The notes under the pieces are model-generated. The model saw only the letters and a program-made list of their open reading frames with translations, ran no database searches and had not been told where the DNA came from. A DNA stretch of 64,000 nucleotides from Hydnum rufescens UP504 (lineage: Eukaryota; Basidiomycota; Agaricomycetes; Cantharellales; Hydnaceae): the NCBI GenBank assembly GCA_014904985.1, contig MU128910.1, forward strand, positions 4,715 through 68,714, read 5' to 3'. Of the stretch, positions 18,713 to 31,375 are shown piece after piece. Position 1 is the first letter of the stretch. Each line of letters opens with the position of its first letter. The translations under genes were made by a program, and so were the position numbers.

Positions 18713-21700
18713 TCAATCCAAGATACCGCGAACCTCTTGTTCCTCCTCCAGAGACGATGACACCAACGATCCAACTTCATGTTGCCTCAAAAGCGCCTCT
18801 AGGTCATCTGGACCGTAATCGCCCGGCGCCCCGAATCCATACGGGTCGTACAAATCCGTTTGTTGATCCATGTGTGGGAGATTACTTTCAAGGAAAACAG
18901 GGTGTGCGGGCGATGGTAACTCGGGGCTAAGTTGCGGCGGAGATGATTGGGGGGAAGTTATGTGATTGCCATTGAGTGCATCATGTGGGAAAGGGGACGT
19001 GTCGTCCTTGGTCTCCTGGGAATTAAGGAGCATGTGCAGGTCCGCAGATGCAGCGAGACCTGCATCCTCCTGGGGTTCGTCCTCCCGTAAGAGGTCGTCG
19101 TCGTCATCCAGCTCGGCACAACGGCTTCCACTGGAATCGTCAGATACATCAAATTCTCCAAAGCTCCACTTGCTCCCAGAAGGCATCGTAGGGGAATGGA
19201 TCCTAGGCCGCAGGAAATTTCGACGAGTTGGCCCAGTGTTAGAAACGTGGATTGGGAACGATCGGTATGCCTAAAGAGACTGCCAGATTAATCTCACTAA
19301 GAGGATTTCAATAAGAAAAAGGACATGCCTTTCCAACACGCCGGCTACTACTAGCAGGTGACGCAACAACGCCAGCAATCAATTCAAACGTCCGGACGAT
19401 GTCTGGAATATCCGGTGGGCTCTGGGATGTGGTGGGCTCCTGGAGTGCGGGGGTAGACCAGGGAGGAGCATCCCCTTGATGTTTGCGCTTTATATGATGC
19501 GAGACTTGATCGGCGGTAACGGTCTGTTCGCAATCTAGACACCACATCAGTTGTTGACGGTGCAAGTGAAGACGATCGATGAATTCACGAACCGGGGAAT
19601 GGCAAAACGAAACCTGGGGAATGTGATCATTCAGTATATGTCGAACTAAAGAGCGGGAGTCCAAGAATGGTGGATAACGATGATTGCACAAGGCCCATTG
19701 GCATGTTGGGTGGAGCTGAGGCGTGGTTTGAGCGTCAGTAATTCATGCGGTTAGATGTATCTAGATGTCTCAATACTCACGGAATCCTTCAGATCTTTTC
19801 GGTGACGTTTCTTAAGATGATTCTCCAGATAAGTAATAGATGCAAGGATAGAGCCGCAGTACGCCCAATTGCAAACTACGGGTCGTAAAGAACCGTAAAA
19901 AGTCTCAAGAGCAGGCTCATCCTCTGGAAATGCCAGATACTGAGTATGAAACATCATATGCAGATAATTTCAGGCTATTATTTACCGTCTGACGATATAG
20001 TGAGGACTTCGACCCGTGGCTTAAGGGCTTGAGCGACAGGATGAAAGATTCGGTTATCACACAGAATCTGAGAAAAACGAATTCGAGCACACCTGAACGA
20101 GGAACTAGTTCGATGTATGGCTGAAGCCGAGAGGGTGTCGAGCCCGAAGAAACGGGAGCATGACGAGGGGAGTTATTGGGAGCCGCCTCCCTGAGGGTCT
20201 CTGCGGGGGAGGGCGAGCGCTTCTGGGAACTCTGAGGGGATTTGAGGATTTGGAGCTGAGACGTCGTGGAGGACGGGCGCCTAAGGTCTTTGAGGGGCAT
20301 GAGAACCAGGGGCTCCATGACTGACAATGTCCGCGGCTGGCTGCCCTCATTTTGCATCGGGGGAAGAGTGTGATTACGCTGAGGTCGACGAGACTTCGAA
20401 AGCTGGGGATGGGCTTTGGGCTTGGACGTTGCATCAGCCTTACTTAGTTTGGGTGAGCGAATGGCTTCAATAGGTGGCGACAAGGATTGAATTAAAGAAA
20501 GTGAAGACGAATCGCGAACATCACGCTTCGCTGATGTGTTGGAACTTTTGGAAGGTATTAGTGCATGATCTTCGGGCAAAGCCTCACTTTCATGGGTACT
20601 TTCTTCTTTGTGAGACCGAATACGTGGCGGATGCACGGTAGTGGTGGGGGATATAGAGACTTGGTGGATCGTCGGGTTCCGCTTCATCACTCGATAGAAA
20701 TAATGGCTGGTGCTTTCGGCCATGAAGAGTTCGAAGAATGGGGAGAGATGGAACTTGGGCCGATATAGAAGTGTTTAAAATGGAACCGGGGACGTATGCA
20801 GCCGACGAGTCTCCACGATGACGTTTCCGCTTTCGAGAAGACTCTCCGGCAGCTTCACTTCTAGACGACGACGGTGTAAGAGGCAAAGCTACGTGGTTCA
20901 CACCAGGAGTTGGGAGTTGTAGAGGTGTGGAGCTTGTCAAGGGAGTAGGTGCGTGACCAAGGTTTCGCTAGTTAAACTTCCGAATTGGAAGAAGCAAATG
21001 AACTCGAGGTAGTATAGCCCTGGAACGTGTTGGAGTCACGTCCCCACTGCCACTAGATAGTGCCGTCCTGCTTTGAGACATTTTGCTGACCGAAGTGGGC
21101 CGGGTTGCTCCATGCCCCGCAAAGACTCCCTGGGTATCCCCATCCACGAAATCCTGCTCGAAAGCCTCTCCTCGCTTCCGTTTGAAGGCGGAGCCAGGAT
21201 CTGAAGGAGCCTGCAGTGTAATCTTCGGAGGCTGCAAGTCAAGAGATTTGTCTGGGGGGGGGTTGGCACTTACGGCTGAGTTAGACGAGGGAAACGGAAG
21301 AGAAAGGGGAAGTGGAGTCACGGGCATTAGCTCTGGGAGAGGTTGAGAGCGATCAATCAAATCAGTGAAGCGAATTGATGAGTTGGGCGCGGAAGGTGAT
21401 TGTCTTGATCTTGCGCTTGGGGACATCGTTATCTCGATTGGCCGAACGAGAGCGACGGAAGACATATCCGCAGGGACGGCGGTGGAACGCAACGGTGGCG
21501 AGGAGTAAGGCTCCGACAGAGGGACCGAGGGAAGCGCAGAACTGTTAGAAGCCGGCGAATGGAATGTATTCAACTCATTTGCAACAGACTCAGGCATATG
21601 AGGCTCCATCCGAGAAACCGAGGCCCTTAAAACAGGGGCACGAGGCTTATCCACCGATAAACGGTTACTTGTTGCGTCGGGGGGGATTTTGATATTCTTG

Positions 21701-23058
21701 TGGCCCTCCGATAATGGAGGACGTTCATGTCTTCGAAGATTTGGTATACCGTCCAGTTTTTGAAGCAAGTCTTCACGGCCAAGGGCATGTATAATATCTC
21801 GCGCCACAGTTCTTGGGTTAGCCGGAAATACGGAAGCAACATCTCTTGAATTAGACATCCCGGGCGTGGTGGGTGCGATATGGTGTGGAATTGATTTCGC
21901 AGCGGTTAGAGGATTCAGCGTGGCTGGTCGCGACTGCGGATTGAGATATTTCCCCGTGTGCGATTTCAAGGGAAGCAAAGGTGGCAACGGGGCTGGAGGG
22001 ACAGACGAAACATCTGAGATCATGCGCGCCGCGGTGTCCACTGCCTTGAGACGTCTTGGGAGGGATAGTTTTTTTCGCATCTTCCATGACCTTTGTGGTC
22101 ATAAAATTTACAGCAGACCCAAGATTAGACGAGGTTGGATTAGACGCCGGGACCATTGCAGGGGGCACGGCAGAACGAGAGGTTACATTCATCCCATGAG
22201 GGGTCCCAGCCACATCGAGTATGGGGCCAAGTTGAGGGGGATGTTGGTATCGTGACGTTGAAGGGAAAGTATCAATCACATGGGTCATCATGGACTGAGA
22301 ATTCCGCACGTTCACCGTAGAACCTGGGTGGGAAGAGAATTGCGAAGGCATGCCGATCGCTGAGACAGAGGCAGAAACCGAGGGACCAGCGACATTCAAC
22401 TGCTGAGGTCCAGACAGCGTATGAGATCTCATGTCCGACTGGAGACGTTCATAACGTGGCGTTGTCAAAAGCAGAGTACCCACACTATTCGCCATAGGGA
22501 GCTGCGAGCTCTCAGCCTCCATAGAAGTTCGGGAATTAGCCAAAGATTGTGAGCCAATTCCGGCCAGGGACACAGATGAGCCATTAAGAGGTGCGATATT
22601 CGATGGTCGTGGCTCAAGATTTCGGATTGGGGTTGGGTGGGCTCCCATGTCTATTACGAGAGGTTGTCACCCAGGACACTCCAGCCACACGAAAGACAAT
22701 TACACACTCGTGGTCACACCAAGAAAGGCTGGCAAACTTATGCCTTGAGTCGACGCATACGAATCCGCAGAAGCTGATTCCCCTTGTAGCGTTGTCCTCA
22801 TTGGAAAGGATGCAAGGAGTTCAGGAGCAGGATCAGTCTGCCCCAGTTGAGGAATTTGGCCTTGACCAATCTGGAGGTTTATTGCTAATACATATAGGAG
22901 CAAAGAACAAACACACCTGCTTCAAGCTGCCGGTTGATGTGTTGCACACGCTGAGGATACATGCAGGCAGCGCTGGCAGTGCAAGACTGGATATCTCGGA
23001 CTTCGTAAGTCGTGATTGTCGGCAACGCCCGTAGCACACTCAGGGTTGAATTATCCAT
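18713..23058 (-). CDS. Large C2H2 zinc-finger protein, mostly disordered
   Basis: Not assigned to a known gene. The reading runs from [19 protein letters not shown] (ATG at 23058) through about 1000 residues of Ser/Pro-rich disorder to three divergent zinc fingers. These are CNWAYC...H-x4-H (about 19810-19885), CQWALC...H-x5-H (about 19640-19710) and CLDCEQTVTADQVSHHIKRKH (about 19480-19545). An acidic C-terminus follows (terminal exon ending at 18713). Clear introns are seen at 22651-22743 (GC donor) and around 20040-20100, 19935-19980 and 19708-19783. Borders are uncertain at about 22905 (a 32-nt intron or an indel), 22069-22075 (seven-base homopolymer), 20970, 20650 and 19320. Position and finger type suggest a transcription factor or chromatin protein, but that is inference. 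The last exon could be a separate gene. Confidence 0.6.
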
Positions 23059-24529
23059 GTTTGCATATCCAAAGAGGGCTTTGCGCATCAACTCTCGTCT
23101 TTACGCCTCAGCCTCCGCTTTGAATCCTCTGACTTCCCCTGCTCCTTCAGCATTCAGAATTTTCGATCGGCATGCTAAACTACTGCAGAAGAATCGGGCA
23201 GCTGCTCTCAATGGCGGAGAAATCAGTCGTCAAGTGGACTACGTACGAGACGAGGTTGCCAACCGAATGATCGAGAGATTCATGGCGCGCCAAACTTTTA
23301 TATTCTTAAAGGGTATTGCTCATCTAGGCATTGCAGGATATCAAGCGTCAATTCGTATCCTTGTTGGATTTGGGCTCTGGCTCCGGTCATTTCAGCAAGC
23401 TACTGCCATCTACGTCAGCCAGCAAAGTTACTATGCTGGATCTAAGTGGTAATAGAGACATCCCATCACTACATCCCTCACTTGCTCAGAATAGCTTCGT
23501 GTAGACGTCGCGCTACATCGTGACCCTCCCTCGGATTTCGAAGGTTTGTGATTATCCTGGCTTTGATTATCTCGTCCCCAACTGACGCCGAGCCGTTTCA
23601 GTCGAAGTAATCAGGAAACAGGTCGACGAGGAGCGGTTACTAGAAACAATCGATCGCAATTCTCAAGATGTGGTTGTTTCCTGTCTCTGTCTGCACTGGG
23701 TTAACGACCTACCTGGTGAGCGTGCCGCATTTTATGTTGCGAGTGTATGGCTGAAATCGTAGCAGGAGTTTTAATTCAAATAAGGGAAGTTTTGCGGCCG
23801 GATGGCGTGTTCATTGCGGCAATGTTTGGTGGCGACACGCTTTTTGAACTGAGGTAGCACAGCTCGATATTATAGTGTGTTTTATCCTCACTGGCTCAAA
23901 TCCTTTAGGACATCGTTACAGCTTGCGGAATTGGAACGCGAAGGGGGCATTTCGCCTCGTGTATCTCCCATGACAGGTCAGATTCGAGTCTGGATTTCCC
24001 TTATCCTATTCAATGATGTCTACGCATCCCAGACACACGAGATGTATCAAATCTAATGGGGAGAGCCGGATTTACCTTGTTGACAGTTGATATTGATGAA
24101 ATCCAGGTCACTTATCCTACAATATGGGAACTTGTTGAAGATTTGCGTAATATGGGTGAAAGCAATGCAATCCAGGATCGGTGGGTCGATATCTCAAATC
24201 CTGATTTGGTGTAGATTCACTCTTTCGTCCAGACGTCATATAATCCGCCGGGACACGCTTCTAGCTGCTTCAAGCATATATAGCGGTAGGCTCCATCACG
24301 GCACGATTCAGGGTTTAAATTCATTTGGCACTACTAGCTCTGCACGCCAACGAAGATGGTACAGTTCCAGCAACATTTGAAGTAATTTATATGGTGGGCT
24401 TTTTGAATCATTCCTGCACCCAATGATGGCCCTACCGACGGCTCCTAGATAGGGTGGAAGCCTTCGCCTGATCAGCCCAAGCCACTACAAAGGGGGTCCG
24501 GACAGAAGAATCTCAAAGACGTGCTCTGA
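23057..24529 (+). CDS. NDUFAF5: Complex I assembly factor NDUFAF5-like methyltransferase
   Basis: In animals NDUFAF5 is a mitochondrial SAM-dependent enzyme that hydroxylates an arginine of NDUFS7 during early complex I assembly. Ten exons (23057-23284, 23337-23448, 23505-23543, 23602-23715, 23766-23853, 23909-23976, 24033-24180, 24233-24285, 24338-24393, 24449-24529) sum to 328 residues in frame. A basic presequence is followed by [20 protein letters not shown] motif [65 protein letters not shown] and the family tail [15 protein letters not shown]. The first intron begins GCGCGC rather than GT. This retained complex I factor argues for a respiring, complex I-containing fungus. The start codon overlaps that of the gene on the other strand. 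Confidence 0.93.
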
Positions 24530-24569
24530 CTTGGTGCAGTCACACTCACCTCCAGGATTTGTACATACA

Positions 24570-25766
24570 TCATGGCTCTCGATCTACGCTACTCGCAGCT
24601 GCTGTGGCTGATGCGTCATCACCAGATTGATCCTTGTTGTACACTCTAATTTCTTCTGGCCCTTGCTGGGGACTGATGATCTCTTGCGTCTTGTTATCTT
24701 TCATCTTCCGCTGAGGCATGACATCTCTGATGGCCGCCTCCCAATCTCGCCTTTCCACCCAGCAAAGAAGTATGTCGAATACTTGATTGACCGTTAGGAC
24801 CTATTCCACTGGTGAGGAAACATCCATACAATGAATGTGGTAATTTGACGCACCTTGCGGGTGGTCAACTCACTAAGATACCTGCTAATTGGTAAGCTTG
24901 CGGTGCGTATATTTTGCCTGGATGCCTTTTCCAGGCAGAGATTCTATCCTCGACACAGTGCTTAGAGTGGGAGTGCTGTCAATGTCCTTGACATACCTTA
25001 TACCTGTTCCTATCGACAATTCCTCCAATGATGTATGTCTCTCCTTCTTTAAGTTCTTCAAGTTCTTCTTTAGAGTCTGCGGTCAAATATACGACCTTGG
25101 ATTGCTCGGTGAATTGGACAGGCGGATCGGGCTCGGACGGACTTCCGGCAGTGGCGTCGCCTGCGGTCGAGCCTTGGAGCGAAGACCACAATTTCTCGTA
25201 GCCATCTTCCCAGAACTGAACGTAGCGCCAGCGCCTATAAGCACCTTGGTTTGCACCATCCAACTGTTCCTTGACTCTACCATGCAACGATGTAAATACA
25301 ACACTTGAGAAAGGTGTCGATGACTTTCGGTGTGACGAGTAGGTGTGACTAAGCTGGGAGCATAATGATACGCATTCCTACAAGGCATTATAGTGGCAAG
25401 GATCCCACGTATTTAGGACGATGCACCGATATGTACCTTTGCGCTCATAAGCTCATCGAAACCCAGATCGATAACAACACGGGCATTAAAGGGTTTGATT
25501 GTACGCTTCTCAGTACGAGTCTTTTTCTCGGGCGGTCCGTCGTCCGCTTGCAGTTCGGCGCGAGCTCTTTTCTTCTGCTTCTTGACCTCCTTCTCCCTTG
25601 CTCTTCGAAGAAACTTGGTTTCTGCGCGTCGTTCCGCTTTAAGGAGGCGTTTCTGAGCATTTTTGGAAAGGACGGGAGGGTTCTGAGAAGACGCTTCAAT
25701 CCCATCCGTTGGATCATGGAATGCAACCGGGGGAGGATCCCCAGCATCAGAATGCGCTGAGGACAT
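24570..25766 (-). CDS. TRM10: tRNA (guanine-9-N1)-methyltransferase TRM10
   Basis: TRM10 is a SPOUT-class enzyme that makes m1G9 in tRNA. Four exons (25437-25766, 24997-25377, 24854-24943, 24570-24800) give 343 residues. A Lys/Arg-rich helical N-terminus (LSKNAQKRLLKAERRAE) leads to KPFNARVVIDLGFDELMSAK. The core follows: SSVVFTSLHGRVKEQLDGAN, SKVVYLTADSKEELEELKEG, ETYIIGGIVDRNRYK, RTASLPISRYL, KVLTVNQVFDILLCWVERRD and W-E-A-A-I-R-D-V-M-P-Q-R-K. These are the SPOUT knot blocks in the expected order. It converges on NDUFAF5 (40 bp between stops) and diverges from eIF5B across 56 bp. Nothing looks damaged. Confidence 0.94.
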
Positions 25767-25822
25767 TAGAGGCTAATGCCGAAACCAAAGATATTGAATT
25801 GTTGCATCCGCGTAGCCTCACG
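25767..25822. promoter_or_regulatory. 56-bp divergent promoter, TRM10/eIF5B
   Basis: All the DNA between the two start codons. Two translation-related genes share this short region, so their core promoters must overlap or extend into each other's first exons. Confidence 0.5.
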
Positions 25823-28800
25823 ATGCCGCCAAAGAAGGGGAAAAAAGGGAAGAAGTTGGCCGATGATGACATATGGTACGTTTGGTTGTCGCTATTGTCA
25901 GAAACCTTCGACATCCACCCATTCTTGTTGGAATACAGGAATGACGCCGAAGTGTCAATCCCAGGTCTAGATGCGCTTAAAGATGAAGAGTACGAACTAA
26001 GCCCAAAGGCTGGTGGGTTCTCTCCGTAAGCGTTTCCTCCGTCTTTTAATCTCACTAACTTACTAACGCTCCCCCACTTTCAGATTCGCGGTTCTTGATG
26101 AAGAAGATCGGAAAGAATTTGACGGCGAAGATATGGATGGAGGGCTCATGGTACGCCTTTTTGTTCCTATTAATCTTACTCCAGACTCCCCATGCTCTTT
26201 GAAGGGTACAATCCAAGCAAATCTTAGGAAAAAGAGCAAGAATAATAAGACCCCGCAACTTCCTAACGATATTCCTGAGCCCGCCCCCCCAGCGGTGGAA
26301 CCCCCAAAGATGATAGTGACGACGGGGTGGACGAAGATGCCGCACCTACGAGACTTCTGTCGAAGAAAGAAAAAGAAAAACTCAAGAAGGACCGTGAAAA
26401 GGTATCCTGTTATTGTGTCAATCCAGGTTATGCGTCGATCTAAAGTGTGCCTCAGGCCAAGAAAAAAGCGCAGGCCCAGGCCAAAAAGGCTGAGTCTGCC
26501 CCACCTGAATTACCTTCGTCAGCACCCAATGCGGTTATTCCGGACCCAACAGCCTCGGCCTCAGTATCCCCAGCCCCTCCTGCACCTACACCTGCACCCA
26601 TTCCCGCTCCAGCTTCCTCATCTGTCCCAGAACCGAATGGTGAAGAAGATGATGACGAGGAAGCCGGCCCTGGTGAAGGGACTGGTAAGTCTGACAAGAA
26701 AAAGAAGAAAAAGAAGAAACCCGCGGCAAAGGAAGAAGTCAAGAAAGAACCGCCCAAGAAGAAGATCCCCGCCGGCGTGGCTGCCCTCAAGGCTCTGATG
26801 GAGCAGCAGAAAGCCGCCGAGGAGGAGGCCAGACGACGAGAAGAAGAGGAGCGGCGAAGAATCGAGGAAGAGGAGCGGCGCCTGGAAGAAGAGGCCAGGC
26901 TGAAAGAGGAGGCAAAGCAACGACGGAAAGAAAAAGAAAAGGTCAAGTGCATCCCACTGAAAAATCGACCAGATATCTCACCCAGTTTTCTCACAGGCCA
27001 AGAAAGAGTTAGCGAAAAAGGAAGGACGGTTGCTCACCGACAAGCAAAAGCGGGAAAAGGTGCAAGCTGAGATTCAGCGCAAGGCTCTCATTGCTTCTGG
27101 AGTCCGCATCGAAGGTCTCGAACAGTCTTCGAGTGCTTCATCGGGCACAACAAAGAAAGTGGTTTACGGAAATAAGAAGAAAAAAGCATCTCAAAAGCCA
27201 GAGCTGACTTCGGATCCCGCTCCTACATCTCAGCCCGTAGACGCCAAGACCTCGGAACCGTCTGCGGCCCAATCTATTGCCCCGGCACTGCCATCTGACG
27301 AACCTCAGGCAGAGATGACACCAGACGTCGACGTGAAGGATGACTGGGACGCTTCGAGTGATGACGAGCTCGCGCCACCGCCGCCCTCTATTAAAACAGT
27401 GCCGGTGCCTCCAGTTGAGCCGGTCACCAAGCAAGACGTCACAGGAAATCAAGAGGATGATAGCTCTGACTCTGACTCTGAATCCGACGCTGGGTCCGGG
27501 TCTGGATCTGAGTCCTCTTCTGATGATTCCTCCGAGGGTGACGGGATGACCGCTGCGCAGAAGCAGGCTGCTATGCGCAAAGCAGAGGCTGCCGACCGAA
27601 GGTTGAAACGACACGAGGAGGCGTTGGCTGCCCGGAGCAAGGATGACCTGCGGAGCCCCATTTGCTGCATCCTTGGCCACGTCGATACGGGCAAAACGAA
27701 ACTATTGGATAAAGTATGTTGACCTACCTTCTGCAATTACCCCTTAGTTCATGTATCTGGTCACTGGCGTAGATTCGACAAACCAATGTGCAGGAGGGCG
27801 AAGCCGGGGGAATCACCCAACAGATTGGTGCTACATATTTCCCAGTTGACGCAATACGAGAAAAGACCAAAGTTGTTAATGCAGTACGTGCACTTGATAT
27901 GTGCATTCGGATTTTCGTCCTGACGTTGGATAGACTGGTGATCAAGAGTACAAGATCCCTGGTCTTCTGGTGATTGATACACCTGGCCACGAATCGTTCA
28001 CGAACCTTCGATCTCGTGGGAGTTCACTTTGTAATATCGCGGTCCTCGTCGTTGATATCATGGTACCGTGGTTTCCCTGCGCGAAATTTGTCTCAACTGA
28101 CTGGCTGACTGTACAATAATGCTCTTTACAGCACGGTCTCGAACCCCAGACTCTCGAATCCCTGCGCTTGTTGCGTGACCGTAAGACACCATTCATCGTC
28201 GCCCTCAACAAGGTTCGTTTGTGCCATCAACGCTATTTCTCTTTTCTCATGACCCCCTTCTCATTAGATTGATCGTTTGTATGGTTGGGTTGCAACTCCC
28301 GATAATGCCTTCCGAGATTCCCTTGCAAAGCAACCGCCTTCTGTTCAACGAGAGTTTGCTCATCGCTGCGAGCAGACCGTGCTTGCCTTCGCTGAGCAGG
28401 GCCTGAACGCTGCGCTTTACTACGAGAACAAAAACATGGCCAAAAATGTGTCTCTTGTTCCGACCTCTGCCGTTACAGGGGAAGGGGTTCCCGATATGAT
28501 TATGTTACTTGTGAACCTCACTCAGCAGCGGATGAGTGATCGGCTCATGTACTTGGCGGAGCTCGAATGCACTGTCCTGGAGGTCAAAATTATCGAAGGG
28601 CTGGGAACAACTATCGATGTTGTCCTCTCGAATGGGATATTACGGGAAGGTGATAAGATCGTGTTATGTGGCCTCAACGGACCCATTGTGACGCAGGTCC
28701 GAGCGTTGCTTACTCCCCAACCAATGCGCGAACTACGGATAAAGGTAGGTCCGAAACATTTCGTAGTCCATTGCGTAAGTCGTTGATTGTTTATGTCCTA

Positions 28801-30042
28801 GTCGGCATATGTGCATCACAAGGAGGTGAAGGCCGCTTTGGGTGTGAAGATCACCGCACCGGACCTCGAGAAAGCGATTGCAGGATCTCGATTACTGGTT
28901 GTGGGTCCTGACGACGATGAGGACGATCTCCGGGATGAAGTGATGTCAGACTTGACAAGTTTGCTGGGCTCTGTGGACCGTTCTGGTCGAGGTGTCACCG
29001 TTCAAGCGAGTACTCTGGGGTCTCTTGAAGCATTGCTGGACTTCCTGAAGGTCTCCAAGATTCCTGTGGCTGGTATTGGTCTCGGGCCGGTGTACAAGCG
29101 GGACATTTTACAAGCCGCAACGATGCTGGAGAAAGCAAAAGAGCTTGCCTGCATACTCTGTTTTGATGTACCCGTCGATAAAGATGCGGAGCGGCTTGCT
29201 GAGGAGTGGGGTATCAAACTGTTCAAGGGTATGGCTTTTGGACCCTTTGTCTCCTGATTCTGACCTTTATGTTCTCTGCAATGCAGCCGACATCATTTAT
29301 CACTTGTTCGACGCCTTCACTGCTTACAACAATGAAATTGCGGAAGCGAAACGAAAGGATGCCGCCCCTCAAGCTATATATCCGTGCCGACTGAAGACTA
29401 TTGCGGCTTTCGCGAAGCGCGACCCGATCATTCTAGGCGTTGATATCCTCGATGGTACATTGCGCATCGGTACGCCACTGTGCGTCGTCAAAACCGACCC
29501 CGTCACCGGCAAGAAGCAAATAATCCCATTAGGCAAGATGTGAGGACTGCTGATAACCACCAATTTTGCCACATTTCCTAATGATGAGCACTGACTTTCG
29601 TAGTACTTCTCTCGAAATCAACCACAAATCCATGGAGGTTTGTTGTAATGATACATATCTTCTAAGACGGTGAACAAACTTTGTTTTCGGCTCAGATCGT
29701 GAAGAAATCGCAAGCTGGTGCGGGGGTCGCAGTCAAAATCGAACACGCTGTGTACCAATCTTCGAAGATATATGGCCGGCATTTCGACGACAAAGACGAG
29801 CTGTTCAGTCAGATCACACGTCAGAGCATTGATGTCATGAAGGTACCGTGTTAATGCCCCACGGGCAATAAACGAGCTGGGCTGATCTCGGGTCTGGTAT
29901 ACCGCAGGAATCCTTTAAGGATGAATTGTCCAAGGAAGAATGGCTTTTGATGCGAGCTTTGAAGCAGGCATGTCTCACGTGCTGGGTACTCTATTAAGCT
30001 CGAATTAACTGTAATACCCGGTAGAAACTTGACATTCAATGA
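25823..30042 (+). CDS. FUN12: Translation initiation factor eIF5B (IF2-type GTPase)
   Basis: eIF5B is the GTPase that drives joining of the 60S subunit at the end of initiation. Sixteen exons were traced. The N-terminal 480 residues are low-complexity, Lys/Glu/Ala/Pro-rich, as in all fungal eIF5B. The GTPase domain shows G1 [13 protein letters not shown], switch [15 protein letters not shown]3 [15 protein letters not shown] and G4 ALNKIDRLYGW. Domains II-IV follow (for example [20 protein letters not shown] and ISLEINHK-type sequence), and the protein ends MRALKQKLDIQ. Exon 4 (26205-26401) lacks one base: the frame changes between the C-run at 26284-26290 and 26309, which falls in the variable N-terminus. 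The last intron (29968-30024) uses a GC donor, CAG|GCATGT. Length with the missing base is about 1114 residues, normal for the family. Confidence 0.95.
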
Positions 30043-30186
30043 AGGTCTCAGAATTTTCGACCTTTCTCATCGTACATATCCTGACCGAAGCATGACTTCT
30101 TCTGAGTACACGAGTTTGGTTGGGATGTATCTCGTCGACAGCTAGAGAGATGGAGGAGCCTCATGAAACTATTACTCGATGTCAAC

Positions 30187-31137
30187 TTAGGGTATACGAC
30201 CACTGATCCACTGCGATAAGTCTTTAATCTCCCTCGGATCACTCGAATGCCCCATATCTGAGTAGGACTTAAATACGATCCCCGGCCCGGCGGCATCCAG
30301 AGAACGGTAAGGGATATCCAAAATCCTGGAGAACACCTTGTGAGATTCGACGCCGTACTCGTGGGGCACGACCTCATCGTCCTCTCCATGGGCCAAGAAG
30401 AACGCAGTCTGTTTCGAAGTCTCCGAGGCCAACTATACATCCAAATCTCAGAACGACGTCTTCCTCGAGAGAATGAAGGATTATACTTGTCTCAAACGGT
30501 GGGATAAGGGCAGCCATCCCGAAAGACATACGACCCCTGCGAGTCGTTTCTGAGTGCTCACTCCTGTAAATAAGGACGTTGCGCCTCCTTGCGAGAAACC
30601 GCCGAGAACGATTCTACTGGCAGGAATACCGGTGGCAATCTCTTCGTCTATGAGAGTCTCGATAGTTTTCACAGCTGCTGTGACTCCCTTCTCGTCTTCA
30701 AGCGCCGGATCCATCGAAATCGATCGAATATCAAACCTTGGGAGTCGAGGCTCAGATAAATCCTAGGACGAGTGAGGATTATTAGGACCCGAATGAAGCG
30801 TACCATGCAGGGGCAGGCATCCCTCGAAATAGAGATATCGGCCTTGCGGGAGCATTCTGAAAAGATCAATCGGACACCTTCATCAGGGCGGCGATCAGAT
30901 ATCTAGGCCCAGCACACCCTCACCGGTAATACCCACTTGACGTGGGGCAGCTGTTTAGCCATTATCGATGCCACTGGTCGCCATCCCTCGCCACTGTCCC
31001 CAAGGCCATGAAGAAAGATAACGGTAGCAGAGTGCTGAGACGTGGCTTCTATCACCACTGTAGACTAATTGATTATTCGAGTGAGTCGGGGGAGTGCCAA
31101 TGGCAGGAGGTCAGGGTGTACAGACCAGAGTTGCCAT
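30187..31137 (-). CDS. Acyl-protein thioesterase 1-like serine hydrolase
   Basis: APT1-type enzymes remove palmitate from proteins such as Ras and G-alpha, and also hydrolyse lysophospholipids. Five exons (31122-31137, 30924-31057, 30804-30856, 30487-30762, 30187-30432) give about 241 residues. The oxyanion motif FLHGLGDSGEGW, the nucleophile elbow GGFSQGGA, the acid residue in HGEDDEVVP and the histidine in YSDMGHSS complete the alpha/beta-hydrolase triad. Summed exon length is one base short of a multiple of three. The break is at the 30804 exon border (GCATG|GTACGC), where one more G would restore W-D and the next exon. I read this as an undercalled G. GAACGTTC palindromes lie about 240 bp upstream. 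Confidence 0.88.
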
Positions 31138-31375
31138 AAGTACTGAGGCTGAGAGTGTAGTGTTGGTCGAGGAGCGGGTACCTCCGGTCAGGCTCCCTCA
31201 AATGCCGATCGGCTGGGATCGGATTGTGATTCTATTTGGCGCCTGTCACTCTTACTTATTACAGCAATTTGTTACGGTGTAATTGCAAAGTTACCCTACA
31301 TATGCTGAGCTCTGTTTGTCTCAACTGACAGATATTAGGAATGACTATACAGCTCTAGCTGTTGTCAGACGTCAA

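Noticed and set aside
23492..23494. Apparent nonsense codon (TAG) in NDUFAF5
   Set aside because: It disappears when the acceptor GTGTAG at 23504 is used instead of CTCAG at 23490. That choice gives the conserved MLDLS-DVALHRD junction and keeps frame.
24394..24448. GC-donor intron near the NDUFAF5 3' end
   Set aside because: Shifting both borders gives a canonical GTGGGC...CCTAG intron and the expected IYMIGWKPSP, so no GC donor is needed there.
26452..26994. 180-codon minus-strand ORF rich in Ser and Ala
   Set aside because: It is the exact antisense of the Lys/Glu/Ala-rich repeat region of eIF5B, and the low-complexity composition explains the open frame.
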